In this document: in pieces, positions 23,501 to 32,118 of the stretch
How positions within the stretch are numbered: the first letter of the stretch is position 1
Layout: each line of letters begins with the position of its first letter
Assembly: GCA_964034945.1 (NCBI GenBank)
Contig: OZ035962.1
Location: 51,950,231 to 52,014,230 of the forward strand
Reading direction: 5' to 3'
Source of the DNA: Chrysopilus asiliformis
Lineage: Eukaryota > Arthropoda > Insecta > Diptera > Rhagionidae
Length of the DNA stretch: 64,000 nt
Position numbers and translations under genes: made by a program
The notes under the pieces: model-generated
Told to the model about the DNA's origin: nothing
The model's database searches: none
Seen by the model: the letters and a program-made list of their open reading frames with translations, nothing else

Positions 23501-23732
23501 TAGACGGAAACAGAGGAATCAAATCGACAGGCACAACGCGAAACGAAAGAAACCAAAACAATATCAACCAGGCGACACTGTGTTTAAAAAAAATAAACAA
23601 ATTAAAACTAAAGAAAAACCACTATTCGTAAAGGAAACAGTAGCTCAAAACAATCGCGTCACCATTACCACAGCTACGGGGAAAAGAATTCACAAATCCC
23701 ACTTAAAAAACGTTCCATCTATTCTAGAATAA
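20541..23732 (+). CDS. pol: pol, element 2 (protease-RT-RNase H-integrase, intact)
   Basis: This is an open frame of 1063 codons, in frame -1 to gag, so expression is expected as a Gag-Pol fusion; the ATG at 20541 is probably not used as a start. Residue positions count from it. Protease: LIDTGAN, D31-T-G33. RT: about 160-380, with TTIDLTSGFHQ and the YIDD box at 345-348. RNase H: LTTDAS near 505 and TDHQPLTF near 571. Integrase: zinc motif H755, H759, C792, C795 (C789 nearby), and catalytic D822, D875 and E911, with exactly 35 residues between the last two. A basic tail follows to 1063. All key residues are present. env begins about 50 bp downstream. Confidence 0.95.
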   Translation: MRSKFYDRRLSSIPYIEYKKKDGQVLKFLIDTGANKNFVSVQLSQNAKPVQKPFNIHSAAGNIPITHKVTGRFFQSIGNNSTLEFFVLPGLKSFDGIIGDDTLKELEAVIDRGNHVLKIKPNIKIPLKSRVSRQVNNIEVKCDELDQKLQKKLHTILNNHPLIFGPVNDEDVVETNVRAEIRTSTFEPIYTKSYSYPVNLRQEVESQISKMLKDGIIRPSKSPYNSPLWIVPKKPNSAGEQQYRLVIDFKRLNAITIPDTYPIPEITNTLASFNQSKYFTTIDLTSGFHQIRMKENDIAKTAFSTANGKYEFTRLPFGLKNAPAIFQRMIDDVLKPLIGKICYVYIDDVIILGKTEEEHLLNLETVLTHLEKANLKVNLEKSKFLKKQVEFLGYVVSEEGILPDPKKIAAIRNIKPPQNLKDLKAFLGLASYYRKFVRDFAKVAKPLTQLTRGENAQIKANQSKKKDIQLGIAEIEAFNCLKELLTSSEVLAFPDFEKPFILTTDASNYAVGAVLSQGEIGKDRPVVYISRSLNKTEENYSTGEKEMLAIVWSLDKLRTYLYGAKKIKILTDHQPLTFALSNRNHNAKLKRWKSRIEEYNYELIYKPGKTNVVADALSRLPTEANVLSNSSGTAHSANEDNSDLIPSCEAPINVFKKQILISEGKEIYGHEEPHPGYFRHYIRLHQINRQNLIKILKEYLNPNVVNGIKIPENYIQLLQEIYREHFSKFKIRITQRVVQDISNEDNKIKIIQDEHKRAHRNARANKEQILEKYYFPAMSKSIKKYTVNCDTCNSCKYDRHPHKPELQETPIPQFPTEILHIDIMTLKGEKFLTCVDKFSKFAKYFHIKNKSAPYLRKKIANLIHYFTVPRMIVSDNEGSFISPTVLNYVESLGITVYLAPPQKSEVNGAIERVHSTVLEIIRCLQKENTNRSLKEIVNISVDRYNNSFHSVTKTKPSDIFYGRSQRINYQNLTNFQEKLHENLQCEIRRKQRNQIDRHNAKRKKPKQYQPGDTVFKKNKQIKTKEKPLFVKETVAQNNRVTITTATGKRIHKSHLKNVPSILE
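20550..20556 (+). promoter_or_regulatory. -1 ribosomal frameshift site (A AAT TTT)
   Basis: In gag the codons read CTA AAT TTT ATG. Slipping back one base at the heptamer enters the pol frame (...AAA TTT TAT GAT...). It lies 10 codons before the gag stop. Its exact conservation in element 1 supports use. No strong downstream stem-loop was worked out. Confidence 0.8.
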
Positions 23733-23785
23733 CATTATGGACCGTAGACGCATCTCTTAACATCTACAAATACAACAAACCGCTT

Positions 23786-25162
23786 ATGACAATGCGATTA
23801 GGATTTGGGAAAATCATGAGTGGAGATTTCAAACTAATTCACACCATAAACCTAGCAAACTACGAGGCGATACTAAAGAATATTGATCAAACAATAAAAC
23901 ACAAGCTTAACAGATCCAGCATCTTAGTAACACAACTCCATCATCGAGTTTCAAAAATAGAAGGATTACTCAGACAGCTCCAAACAACTAGGCCAAAGCG
24001 TGCCATAAACTGGATAGGCTCAGCTTGGAAGTGGATTGCGGGAAACCCCGACGCAACCGATTGGAACAATATCCTTAAAAGTCAAAACGAAATAATTAGC
24101 AACAACAACAAACAGTACAAGATCAATGAATATTTTACCAAAATATCAACTGAAATTATAGACAACTATAATCGAATCGTCTCAGACATCAGCGAGTACG
24201 ACAATGGTAAATACGAACAAATGATTTTCAACAAGCTAGGAATCCTTGAGGAAGAAATCCACGAAATAGTATTGGCCAGCCAACTAGCTAAAAGCGGCGT
24301 AGTCAATTCAAATCTTCTGGACCACACGGAGATATCCGAAATTCTATCCCAAATCGAAACACTGCCTTACGACAATGAAATTCAAGCCATCGAATATGCA
24401 CAACCTATGATGCTAATGAAGGACTCGTTACTCCTGTACGTTGTATGTTTACCTAAAACGGAAGCCACGAACTTTAACCACATTCTAATTCGCTCAACGA
24501 TCACTGAAAGCAAAATGATCCTTCTAAATTATTCCAGCCTACTGGTAACGCAGCAAACACGGTATGGCGTGCAAGGCAGCTGCACAACGATGCAAAATAT
24601 AACAATCTGCAACAGGAATCAGCTAACAAAACTAGCCCCTGACGATTGTGTATCACAAATCCTCGGCGGAATCAACGCATCCTGTACTTATCAGTACCAT
24701 AGCAAACCAATAATCGAAGTCATCAACGAAAATACGGTATTTCTTACGAACTTTAATGGGAAACTTCATCATCAAAACAAAACACAAAACCTTAACGGAA
24801 CATTTGTAGTCAATTTCCAAAATGACACAATACGAATTAACAACGTCGAGTACACCAGCACGGAAATTCAAACATTTCATCCATTACCCACAGGCCTCCT
24901 AGGCAACCTCACTGAAAAGGATATAAAACTCGACTTGGAATACCTACATAGGCTTCACCTGGATAACGTTAAAAAGCTTGATTACTTTTCTACAAATAAC
25001 ATTACATCTATTGCATCCGACGCAATAATAATTATCCTAATATTATCCTTAGCTCTCATTTTTTACCTTCTTCGGTCAAAATTGCTGACCACAAAATTGC
25101 AAACCACTACTCCATATACTTATCCAGATCCTGTAATATTATCCTTCCCGAACATTAGTTAA
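23786..25162 (+). CDS. env: env-like glycoprotein, element 2 (458 codons, intact)
   Basis: This is the envelope-type protein that distinguishes errantiviruses from plain Gypsy retrotransposons and could allow transfer between cells. From the ATG at 23786 the frame is open for 458 codons; it is also open upstream into the end of pol, so the true N-terminus is probably supplied by a spliced RNA, and no signal peptide is seen at this ATG. A furin-type site R-P-K-R (69-72) is followed by AINWIGSAWKWIAGNPDA, a segment shared exactly with element 1. The middle has paired cysteines and several N-x-S/T sites. A membrane anchor lies at about 413-429 (IIIILILSLALIFYLL), with a short cytoplasmic tail. 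The family call rests on place, architecture and cleavage site. Confidence 0.85.
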   Translation: MTMRLGFGKIMSGDFKLIHTINLANYEAILKNIDQTIKHKLNRSSILVTQLHHRVSKIEGLLRQLQTTRPKRAINWIGSAWKWIAGNPDATDWNNILKSQNEIISNNNKQYKINEYFTKISTEIIDNYNRIVSDISEYDNGKYEQMIFNKLGILEEEIHEIVLASQLAKSGVVNSNLLDHTEISEILSQIETLPYDNEIQAIEYAQPMMLMKDSLLLYVVCLPKTEATNFNHILIRSTITESKMILLNYSSLLVTQQTRYGVQGSCTTMQNITICNRNQLTKLAPDDCVSQILGGINASCTYQYHSKPIIEVINENTVFLTNFNGKLHHQNKTQNLNGTFVVNFQNDTIRINNVEYTSTEIQTFHPLPTGLLGNLTEKDIKLDLEYLHRLHLDNVKKLDYFSTNNITSIASDAIIIILILSLALIFYLLRSKLLTTKLQTTTPYTYPDPVILSFPNIS

Positions 25163-25186
25163 AATTGCAATATGTGGGACACATAT

Positions 25187-25202
25187 TTTTTAAGGAGGGA
25201 GG
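25187..25202 (+). promoter_or_regulatory. Polypurine tract of Gypsy element 2
   Basis: AAGGAGGGAGG lies directly before the 3' LTR and follows a T-run. This is the expected start point for plus-strand DNA synthesis. Confidence 0.75.
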
Positions 25203-25590
25203 AGTTAACACATTCTGTCATATATCAAATCATTACCACACCCCTACCGATCCCCATTATCTCCATCATACAGCATAATTCCATATTTCCACCCAAAATC
25301 GTTCTCATTCCCACGCTTCGCCCAAGATGGTCTTCGCGGAATCAAACATGTTGCAACGAGTATAGAATCATATTTCGTCTAAGAATTTCGAATGCACAGG
25401 TAACGCTTGTAACGTTACACGTGTGCACGTTTTGCAGAATAAGCTAAATTAGGTTATAAAAGACTTAGTTAAGGTAAATTAAGTTTGTCATTTGCCAATT
25501 GTATCTTAAAGCATTCAGATCTAAATAAAGAGCTTTTTTATAAAAACAAGTTAGTTTTTTTTGAGCTAACGCGGAGGAAAATCCATAACT
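25203..25590 (+). repeat. 3' LTR of Gypsy element 2
   Basis: It is 388 bp, and no difference from 17954-18341 was found on reading. The TCGA duplication follows at 25591. Confidence 0.95.
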
Positions 25591-26309
25591 TCGATACCTC
25601 GATGTTTTTCCGATGTGTTGAAAAAGTTAAATTTAATAAATAATTTAGCCTCCTGGCGGATGCTCTACTGTGGGTTGAGTGCACCCAGGTAGAATTAACA
25701 CGGTTTTAATTCTCCTTATACGTTGAACCACAAAAAACCCGTTAGTTTTCGAGATATTCGCCAAAAACTAATTTTTTTGAAATACCGGCATATCTTCATA
25801 ACGGCTTGAGATACGGAGTTCTAGTAAAAGACATAAATGTAGCAAATTTTATTGTCTCCAAGTTTTGTAATACATAAGAATAGTGGAAAATGGTTAGTTT
25901 CGGAATAAATCGCAAAAAACGAAATCATAGTTTTTAAAAAGCCGCAGTTTTGGTTACTTCCGGTTAACGGATTTCCACATCAGGACCAAACTTCTCTGTA
26001 AAATTTCATGGCTAGCTCTGGTATTTCTTGCGAAATCTTGTAGAAAGATGAAACCGAAAATTGATACCAAAGGAAATTTAAACAAATCTTTGGCTATATT
26101 AAATCTATCTAAAAACTAGTCCCTCTAGTCCTAAAATTAGTTTCTTTACTAATTTTATGAAGAGTAATGTTCTAACATCGTGGATAACAACATCGATACC
26201 TCGATATATCGGCATGTTCAACATCGAGGTTAAAACTCGATATTTTTCAACGATACCTCGATGTTTTGCAAACATCGAGGTATCGTTGGCATGCATCCCT
26301 AGGAAGAAT

Positions 26310-26786
26310 ACATGCTTGGTTTAAACTGTAAATTGTTAACTTTGTCCCAGAGCAAAAATTTCACGCTAATATGTTTTTTGTCTGTCCTGAAAAATTTGAA
26401 AAAGTAGAGATGACCGCTTTTTGCACCGAGGTCTTCATTATCATTATCGAAAAAACCATAACAGAAAGCTTTGGAAGTTGAGGTGCTTTTTTTAAAAGTT
26501 TTCCAATATGGAAGTTGAAGCTTAAAGCTTTGGAAGTTGAAAGGTTTTCCAATGTGGAAAGCGTCACGTTTTGTGGAAAGCAAATGCTGATGCCAAACCA
26601 TAAGTTTTTACCCATCCAAAAATCGCCCAACGCGCCTAAAGAAGTTATCTCTTCAAAAATCATATGTACATAAAAAGATAACTTAAAAAAAAATTCATAT
26701 GCACATGTCCATATACATAATAAAAATTATAATTTAAAATGTTTAAATTGGTTCTAATTTGATGACGAAAATGAACCGCCGTTCAC
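26310..26786. other. Unassigned, with a short internal duplication
   Basis: AAAGCTTTGGAAGTTGA occurs twice about 70 bp apart (26465-26540). A stretch near 26615-26645 (ATCGCCCAACGCGCCTAAAG) resembles one at 39505-39535, so part of this is an old dispersed repeat. No gene is visible. Confidence 0.4.
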
Positions 26787-26850
26787 TTAAATCACCATAC
26801 GGGTTTTCAATAATTGCCAGATTGCCAGATTGGCAATTATAGCTTTTCTT
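26787..26850 (+). repeat. H1 repeat, 3' end fragment
   Basis: It has CACCATACGGGTTTTCAAT, then the hairpin region with a small internal duplication (TTGCCAGATTGCCAGATTGG). Only the last part of H1 is present. Confidence 0.7.
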
Positions 26851-26859
26851 TTTTTTCAC

Positions 26860-26975
26860 AATTTTTTTTTTGCCGTATAACGAAACATTTTGGGCCGTAA
26901 ATCGAAAAATAATTAAAGAAGGCCGTTATAGCGAAAAGCCGTATAAAGAGCGGCCGTATAGCGAGGTATGAGTTT
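26860..26975 (-). repeat. Pogo/Tigger-like terminal sequence, degenerate
   Basis: On the minus strand the motif ACCTCGCTATACGGC and variants such as CGCTATAACGGCC repeat four times. Such CTCGCTATAACGG repeats are common in Tigger-type ends. Only one end is seen. Confidence 0.4.
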
Positions 26976-26994
26976 TATGTAAAAATGAAATTTG

Positions 26995-27497
26995 GAAAAT
27001 TTCAGCTCAATCGGAGGTCATTTTCAGTTTCCGCTTTTCATTTGAAATTTTGAAAATCTGCCTTAAACTAAAAATTCCAACTTTCACCAAAACCAAGGAG
27101 GATTTCCAAAAAAGCTTGAATTAGTTCACAAATAACAAAAAAAAAAAAACAAAAACAAAAAAAAAGTTTGAAAAAATTAAAACAAAATAAAATTTAAAAA
27201 AAAAATAACCAAAAAAAATTACAAAAAAAAATAAAACAAACAAAAATTATAAATACAAAAATGATTTCGAATTACAAATGCCTAAAACAAAAAAAAAAAA
27301 TTATAAATACAAAAATGATTTCGAATTGCAAATGCCTCTACGCGGCGAAATCTGGGTGATCACAGCAAAAGTGATTAGCGAAAATTTGTAAAATAAATAG
27401 AAATTCACATAGCGCATACACACTGTTATGCCAAATTTTCAAACGAAAAGCGGAAACTGAAGATGACCTCCGATCGAGCTGAAACTTTCCACAATTT
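26995..27497. mobile_element. Element with ~65-bp inverted ends
   Basis: The segment around TTTCAGCTCAATCGGAGGTC (27000-27060) is repeated inverted at 27430-27495. The interior is A-rich and has a direct duplication of about 45 bp (AAAAATGATTTCGAATT...) at 27258 and 27315. The target duplication and superfamily are not clear. Confidence 0.5.
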
Positions 27498-27994
27498 GTT
27501 TTTATATCAATTCACAACTTTTCCAGCGCCCCCCCCCCCCCCCCCATTTCCGAAATCCGAGAAAAAAGAAAAGCGATCCACCCTAATGTTTATTCTATAT
27601 CATTTATATTCCTATTACAAAAACTGAAACTTATGAGAATTTAATAAAAAATCCCGGAAAAATTTATAAAGTAATTATCGGTGTAACTCATAACAAAACT
27701 TTGTTTAATAATAAGAAATTATTTGGAATACTTAGAAATTGTAAAACTTTTAATCTATTACACAACAACCATTTTAACTGCACAACAACCATTTTGTTGC
27801 TGAAGAATTTACAATCTTTTTAGTATAATTTGACGTCGGTGATTCCGAATCTGTAAGTGATTGGCTCTAGAGATTGTCTCTAGTTCTTGAGAAGACACAA
27901 AAAATAGATTATCTTTATAAACAAACATTTTTAATTTTTATTTTTGTTGTTGCCGTGGATATTTCAGTCATGTTATGGTACTTTGACTCCGCCG
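27498..27994. other. Unassigned, with poly-C tract
   Basis: A C-run lies at 27528-27545. The rest is AT-rich with no recognisable gene. The ORF at 27874 runs into an H1 repeat fragment and is not considered real. Confidence 0.4.
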
Positions 27995-28073
27995 AATCTG
28001 CTCCAGATTTTCAAGTCTCTAGCTCAGTCCGTGCGTCCGCAATCCGCGCCCTTTGGTTTCACCATACGGGTAT
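27995..28073 (-). repeat. H1 repeat fragment with internal deletion
   Basis: An internal H1 piece (CAAGTCTCTAGCTCAGTCCG) is joined directly to the H1 start read in reverse (GGTTTCACCATACGGGTATA). Confidence 0.7.
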
Positions 28074-28601
28074 AAAAACAACAAGAAGGAGTCATCGGCT
28101 ATTGCTGAACATATCATGGAAAATAAATTGAAATTAAACGCAGGGCTACGTTAAAATTATTAAAATTAGACAACTTAAAATTATTCGAAACCGGAAATCC
28201 TGTGTTGAAATTGCTGCGACCGTTAACAAACGGTCAACAGACACCTTTATAACTTGAGAAGCCGTCCAATGTTTTAAGCAAAGTTTGAACCAGTCCTCTG
28301 GCGACCATGGTTAGCAGAAGCTCTAACCGAAAAGTCTGGGCAAATAAAAAGTAAGTACGTTATACTTTTTTTATATTCACGCGGTTAAACCGAAAGTCCT
28401 CAGCCATGGCATTAAGCAACCGCGAAAATCTAAAATCAGTTAAAGCTCATAAGAAAAAAATCTGATCTCAAACACTAGAGTGAATCCAGCCAAACTACTT
28501 CCAGATTCGGATTCAGCGATGTCAGCTTACCCTAAAATGATTGAAATATGTACAGCAACAACAAAAATAAGAAACCTAAATTTTCAATTTATATATTAGA
28601 C
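28074..28601. other. Nothing recognised
   Basis: No ORF, RNA gene, long inverted repeat or match to the other repeats in this window is visible. Confidence 0.4.
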
Positions 28602-28714
28602 TAGCTTGCATACTCGCCGTTGTCGGGTAAAAGTTTTTTGCAAAAATTTTCTAGCGGCCAAAAAACAAAAAAATAACTTAAAAACTTTTGAAAAAAATCG
28701 TTATGCCTACAGTA

Positions 28715-29646
28715 GGGCTGACCGGGATTAGTTGGCTATAGGGGTAAGTAGACTCATTGCAGTTAATCAACCACGGTTGAAAACAAACCTGCGTGAATTG
28801 GGCTGTTTATTCAGTCGACTGACAGCTATCAGTGAACCAATGTCGTTAGACCACAGTGCTCTTGGAACGAACTGTGAGGGGAAAAAACAAAATTTCAAGC
28901 GTGTGAGTAATTTTTTTTCTTGTTAATTAAATTGTTTTGTAGCTTACACTTTCATTGTATTGTCAGTGATTTCAAGTGAAAATTTATGTATGAGTTAACA
29001 AGTTAGAGAAGCATTTTCTGACCCATACTTTTTCATTTTTTTTTCACGAGTGTGTTAAAAATAAAATGGCGGCTTGGGGCTAGTTGACTCACAGTATACT
29101 GGGGTTAAATGACTCGATATGAATTACCTATATTTTTTTGTTAATTAATTTTATTTTTTTAAATTAGATGAAATTTACACCCCGATTGCGAGTGTCGTGT
29201 CGTTTTCGACAAGAGTGGTTTTACGTGTTGTTGTTAGTGTATTTCTACCAACAACACGTAAAACGACTCTTGTCGAAAACGACACGACACTCGCAATCGG
29301 GGTGTTAATTTATGTTAATCTGAAATGTTATTAACTTTTTAAAGAATAAATTATTATAGTTTTTTAATATGTTCCTACACATTTTCCTCATAAAAAGTAT
29401 AGAGTCAAATAACCCCGTTCACAGAGTCAACAAGCCCCAGACACGGGGTTAGTCGACTCATCGAACAACTTTTTTTAAAATGAAAAAAAATATTTGAAAC
29501 ACTTATAATTAGTCAAAATAAAAGATTGACTAAGAAACACAATTGAATAAACCAACCAAAAACGTCTTTACTACCCCTGAAATAATTACAGTAAAACTTT
29601 TATAAAGTAGATTATAAAAAGTGGGTCTACTATTCCCGGTCTACCC
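28715..29646. mobile_element. TA-site TIR element (932 bp), Tc1/mariner-like
   Basis: The ends are GGGCTGACCGGGATTAG and, inverted, GGGTAGACCGGGAATAG. They are flanked by TA at 28713-28714 and 29647-29648. The H3 copy at 583 shows the uninterrupted sequence. Inside, a motif close to GGGGTTAGTCGACTC recurs at least five times in both directions. There is no transposase. It contains a palindromic MITE at 29178-29304. Confidence 0.75.
29178..29304. mobile_element. Palindromic MITE (127 bp)
   Basis: Arms of about 57 bp start CACCCCGATTGCGAGTGTCG and are almost perfectly inverted around a short loop. TTA flanks it on both sides (29175-29177, 29305-29307). The 3-bp TWA site suggests Harbinger; the CAC start would also fit CACTA-type. 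Confidence 0.75.
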
Positions 29647-30020
29647 TACTTCCCGTTCCGAATTTTAGAATTCTAACACCAGATTCGTGATCAGCGGTTC
29701 CGAAACCACCTTATTACCAGTTTTTTTTCGAGGAAAAATGGTAAAAAAGATATTTGGGTTATCCTTACAGGAGCTTCCGTTCGCAATTTCATCACCAGAT
29801 TCGTGATCAGCGCCTGCAAAAACCCAAAAAAAAAATTGAAAAAAGGATATTTGCGTTATCCTTATAGAACTATTCGAATTATGAAATTTCAACACCAAAT
29901 TCGTGTTCAGCGACCCCAAAAACCCCTCCCCACGAAACGGTCAGGAGCGAAGCACGTTCTAGAAAGTTCATTAAATATTTTTTTCAAGAAAATTTTTTTC
30001 CGAGTTTCAACCGAAGTTTA

Positions 30021-30339
30021 GTAGTTGTTCTAAAAATGGTCCATGTGACGTGGTGTTTTTTGAAATAACTGAACGTGAATGTTTGAGCAGCGGATCCTAC
30101 CTACTGCGCCAATTTTAATGTCGTGGTTTTATAAAATAAGAGATGCCTTTAATTAAAACACTTTCTTCTGTTTCTTTTCTATTTTTCTTTCTTTATTAAA
30201 TTTTAATTTCACACTTCCATTTGTTTTACTTTTCTGTTTTTTTAAGAAATTATTTGAATTTCTTAAATAAGATGGATAGTTTTCATTTTTTTCACGTTAT
30301 TTAAAAGAATTAAACTGTTCCTTATAATTACAACTCTTT
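30021..30339. other. Nothing recognised
   Basis: This is T-rich sequence ahead of the LINE fragment. The true 5' end of the LINE could lie here. Confidence 0.35.
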
Positions 30340-31103
30340 TTCCCAGTGTGTACGGTCCTTTATGAGTTCCACAGATTTTATCCAAATAAATGGCTCGGTA
30401 AATACAAATGGCAGATTACTCGATCTTATTTTCACTAATATTTCGCATGATAACATAAACTTGACAACTGAATCAGAAGGTCTAGTTCCTATCGATTCGC
30501 ATCATCCACCGCTCCTAATCATTGCGGCTCAAATGCGAAGTATTAATCAATCATACAAAAACTATCCACAATCAAATTTCTATAATTTCTATAAGAGTAA
30601 TTTTGAAGCGTTAAAGGAAGATATTAAAAATGTTAACTGGTATGACTGTTTAAATAACCTGAATGTCGACAAGGCTTCCACGATATTTTATAAGAAACTC
30701 GCAACTCGTATGTACCAACTAAATCTAGACGCAAATCTAAACACCCAATCTGGTTCACAAGTAACATATTAGATATTTTAAAGCTTAAAGACATATATCT
30801 CCGTCGATACAAAAAATTCAAATTACCGGAGGACTACAATTTATATTCGCCAAGTTAGAAATTAAACAATGTTATCATAAATACATAACTGACACTTTTT
30901 GGACTTTCTTAAAAAACAAAAAAAACAACAATAAAGCTTTGACGACGACATTACGCTTGGGTAACAAAGTATCTGACAAACCACAGGAAATATGTGAACT
31001 TTTTGCCGATTATTTTTCATCTATTTTCGTAAATTCTAGCAAGGAATTAGATTATGAGTTTAATATTGCACCTCATCCAGTTATGCCTGAACTTGAGCTG
31101 ACT
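30340..31103 (+). pseudogene. LINE ORF2, 5' part (end of endonuclease and linker)
   Basis: From about 30362 the frame encodes SSTDFIQINGSVNTNG and RLLDLIFTN, typical of the end of the APE endonuclease domain of Jockey/CR1-type LINEs. The linker toward the RT follows. After about 30720 the frame is broken several times. At 31103 it is cut by the 16.6-kb hAT and resumes in the right frame at 47712, where ELTVSDICDCINQLD follows. It is a dead LINE, probably truncated at the 5' end. Confidence 0.75.
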
Positions 31104-31362
31104 CAGCGGCGGCGCTAGGGCGGTGCGAACGGTGCGACCGCACCGGGCGCCGTCATGGGGGGGGGGCGCCGAAATCAACCGAAACGCGACCGCCGCCACC
31201 GACTCGTTATTGACCGACGACCGATCGGACGCGCAAATGAATGGGCCTTTCCACCCACAGTTGTAACGACAACGCTGAACAACATCTCGAGTCCACACGC
31301 TGTTGTTACCAGTTGTGTCAGTTTTATATGTGAAAGTGAGAATATAGAACGTTTTTTACCCA

Positions 31363-31870
31363 ATGATTGATACAATTGAGAATGCATTGGTCACTCGATT
31401 TAGACAACTATCAAAATTCAATGATACATGGCGGTTTTTATATAACATCAAAATAATTCCTGAAAAGTTCATATTGCAAAGAGCCTGTGCTGATTTGCAA
31501 ATCAAGTTAACCGATGAGGATAAATATGACGTGTCTGGTTGTGAATTGGTTGAGGAACTTATGAGTCTGAACCCATTATTAAAGGATCTTCAATCAGCAG
31601 ACCCGTTAAAAGTTCTTCCACTTATTAAACAAAATGATTGGCAGGATATTTTTCCGAATGTGTGGACAGCGCTACGTATCTTGTTCACTGTACCTGTAAC
31701 TGTCGCTAAAGGATAACGAAGTTTCAGTAAATTAAAACTTATAAAAACTTACCTACGTTCTACTATGTGTCAGGAAAGACTGTCTTGGAATTTTATCCAT
31801 AGAAAATGCTATTCCTCAGGAGTTAAATTATTCCGACTTAATAAAAAAATTTGCAAGCGCAAAAGCTAGA
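31363..31870 (+). pseudogene. hAT transposase C-terminal fragment (stop at the catalytic Glu)
   Basis: The frame from ATG 31363 encodes a C-terminal hAT piece with the dimerisation-type sequence LPLIKQNDWQDIFPNVWTAL, then VPVTVAKG and TAA (31714-31716). Beyond the stop the same frame continues RSFSKLKLIKTYLRSTM to a second stop near 31868. In intact relatives the stop position is the Glu of the conserved G-E-R-S-F-S motif, generally taken as the third acidic catalytic residue of hAT transposases. The N-terminal two thirds are absent. It lies just inside the left end of the 16.6-kb hAT and most likely belongs to it. Confidence 0.75.
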
Positions 31871-31914
31871 AAGGTGGTCATCTAAGTTTTTTTATCAAAT
31901 TGGTTCTCCTTTTA

Positions 31915-32118
31915 TTTTTTACTTTCTTCTACGGAGTATAATAAAGTACTAGGGGCTGCGCCCCGAACCGCTTCGCGGTTCATCCCCCTTCCGCAGGTCG
32001 GCCTTCGGCCTCGCCCCTCGCGCTTGAATTGTTGGAATTTGATGTATGGAGATGTTACGTAAAATTATTTAAATATATTTCAGCTCTCGCCTTCCTCTTT
32101 ACTCGGCCTTCGGCCTCG
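31915..32118 (+). repeat. H2-like start fused to a GC-rich hairpin cluster
   Basis: ACTTTCTTCTACGGAGTATA (from about 31920) is the H2 start. After AAAGTACTA it leaves the family and enters three adjoining perfect hairpins: GGGGCTGCGCCCC, GAACCGCTTCGCGGTTC and GGCCTTCGGCC. CGGCCTTCGGCCTCG recurs at 32103-32118. The GC content is far above its surroundings. Confidence 0.65.

Larger units (their letters stand above)
17954..25590 (+). mobile_element. Gypsy/errantivirus-like LTR element 2 (complete, 7.6 kb)
   Basis: Two 388-bp LTRs look identical by eye. The 4-bp duplication TCGA is at 17950-17953 and 25591-25594. The order is PBS, leader with an 18-bp tandem repeat, gag, pol (-1 frame), env, polypurine tract. 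All three genes are open. LTR ends AGTTAAC...AACT, the tRNA-Lys PBS, lack of gag zinc knuckles and an env with a cleavage site are errantivirus traits. The insertion is recent and the copy may be competent; activity cannot be judged from sequence. Confidence 0.95.
17856..26301. mobile_element. hAT (TAGGGATGC ends), copy B, split by Gypsy element 2
   Basis: The ends are TAGGGATGC at 17856 and its inverse at 26301. The 8-bp duplications GTAAGAAT and GGAAGAAT (one mismatch) flank it. Without the Gypsy insertion it would be about 0.8 kb. It matches copy A (4261-5437) but lacks that copy's Harbinger-like MITE. It has no transposase. Confidence 0.88.
28602..30020 (+). repeat. Dispersed repeat family H3, copy 2 (interrupted)
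   Basis: It has the same start as at 583 (CTAGCTTGCATAC...CGCCGTTGTCGGGTA). It continues after the insertion at 28715-29646 with several 120-bp-type monomers (GATTCGTGATCAGCG... at about 29684, 29805 and 29900). Confidence 0.65.
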
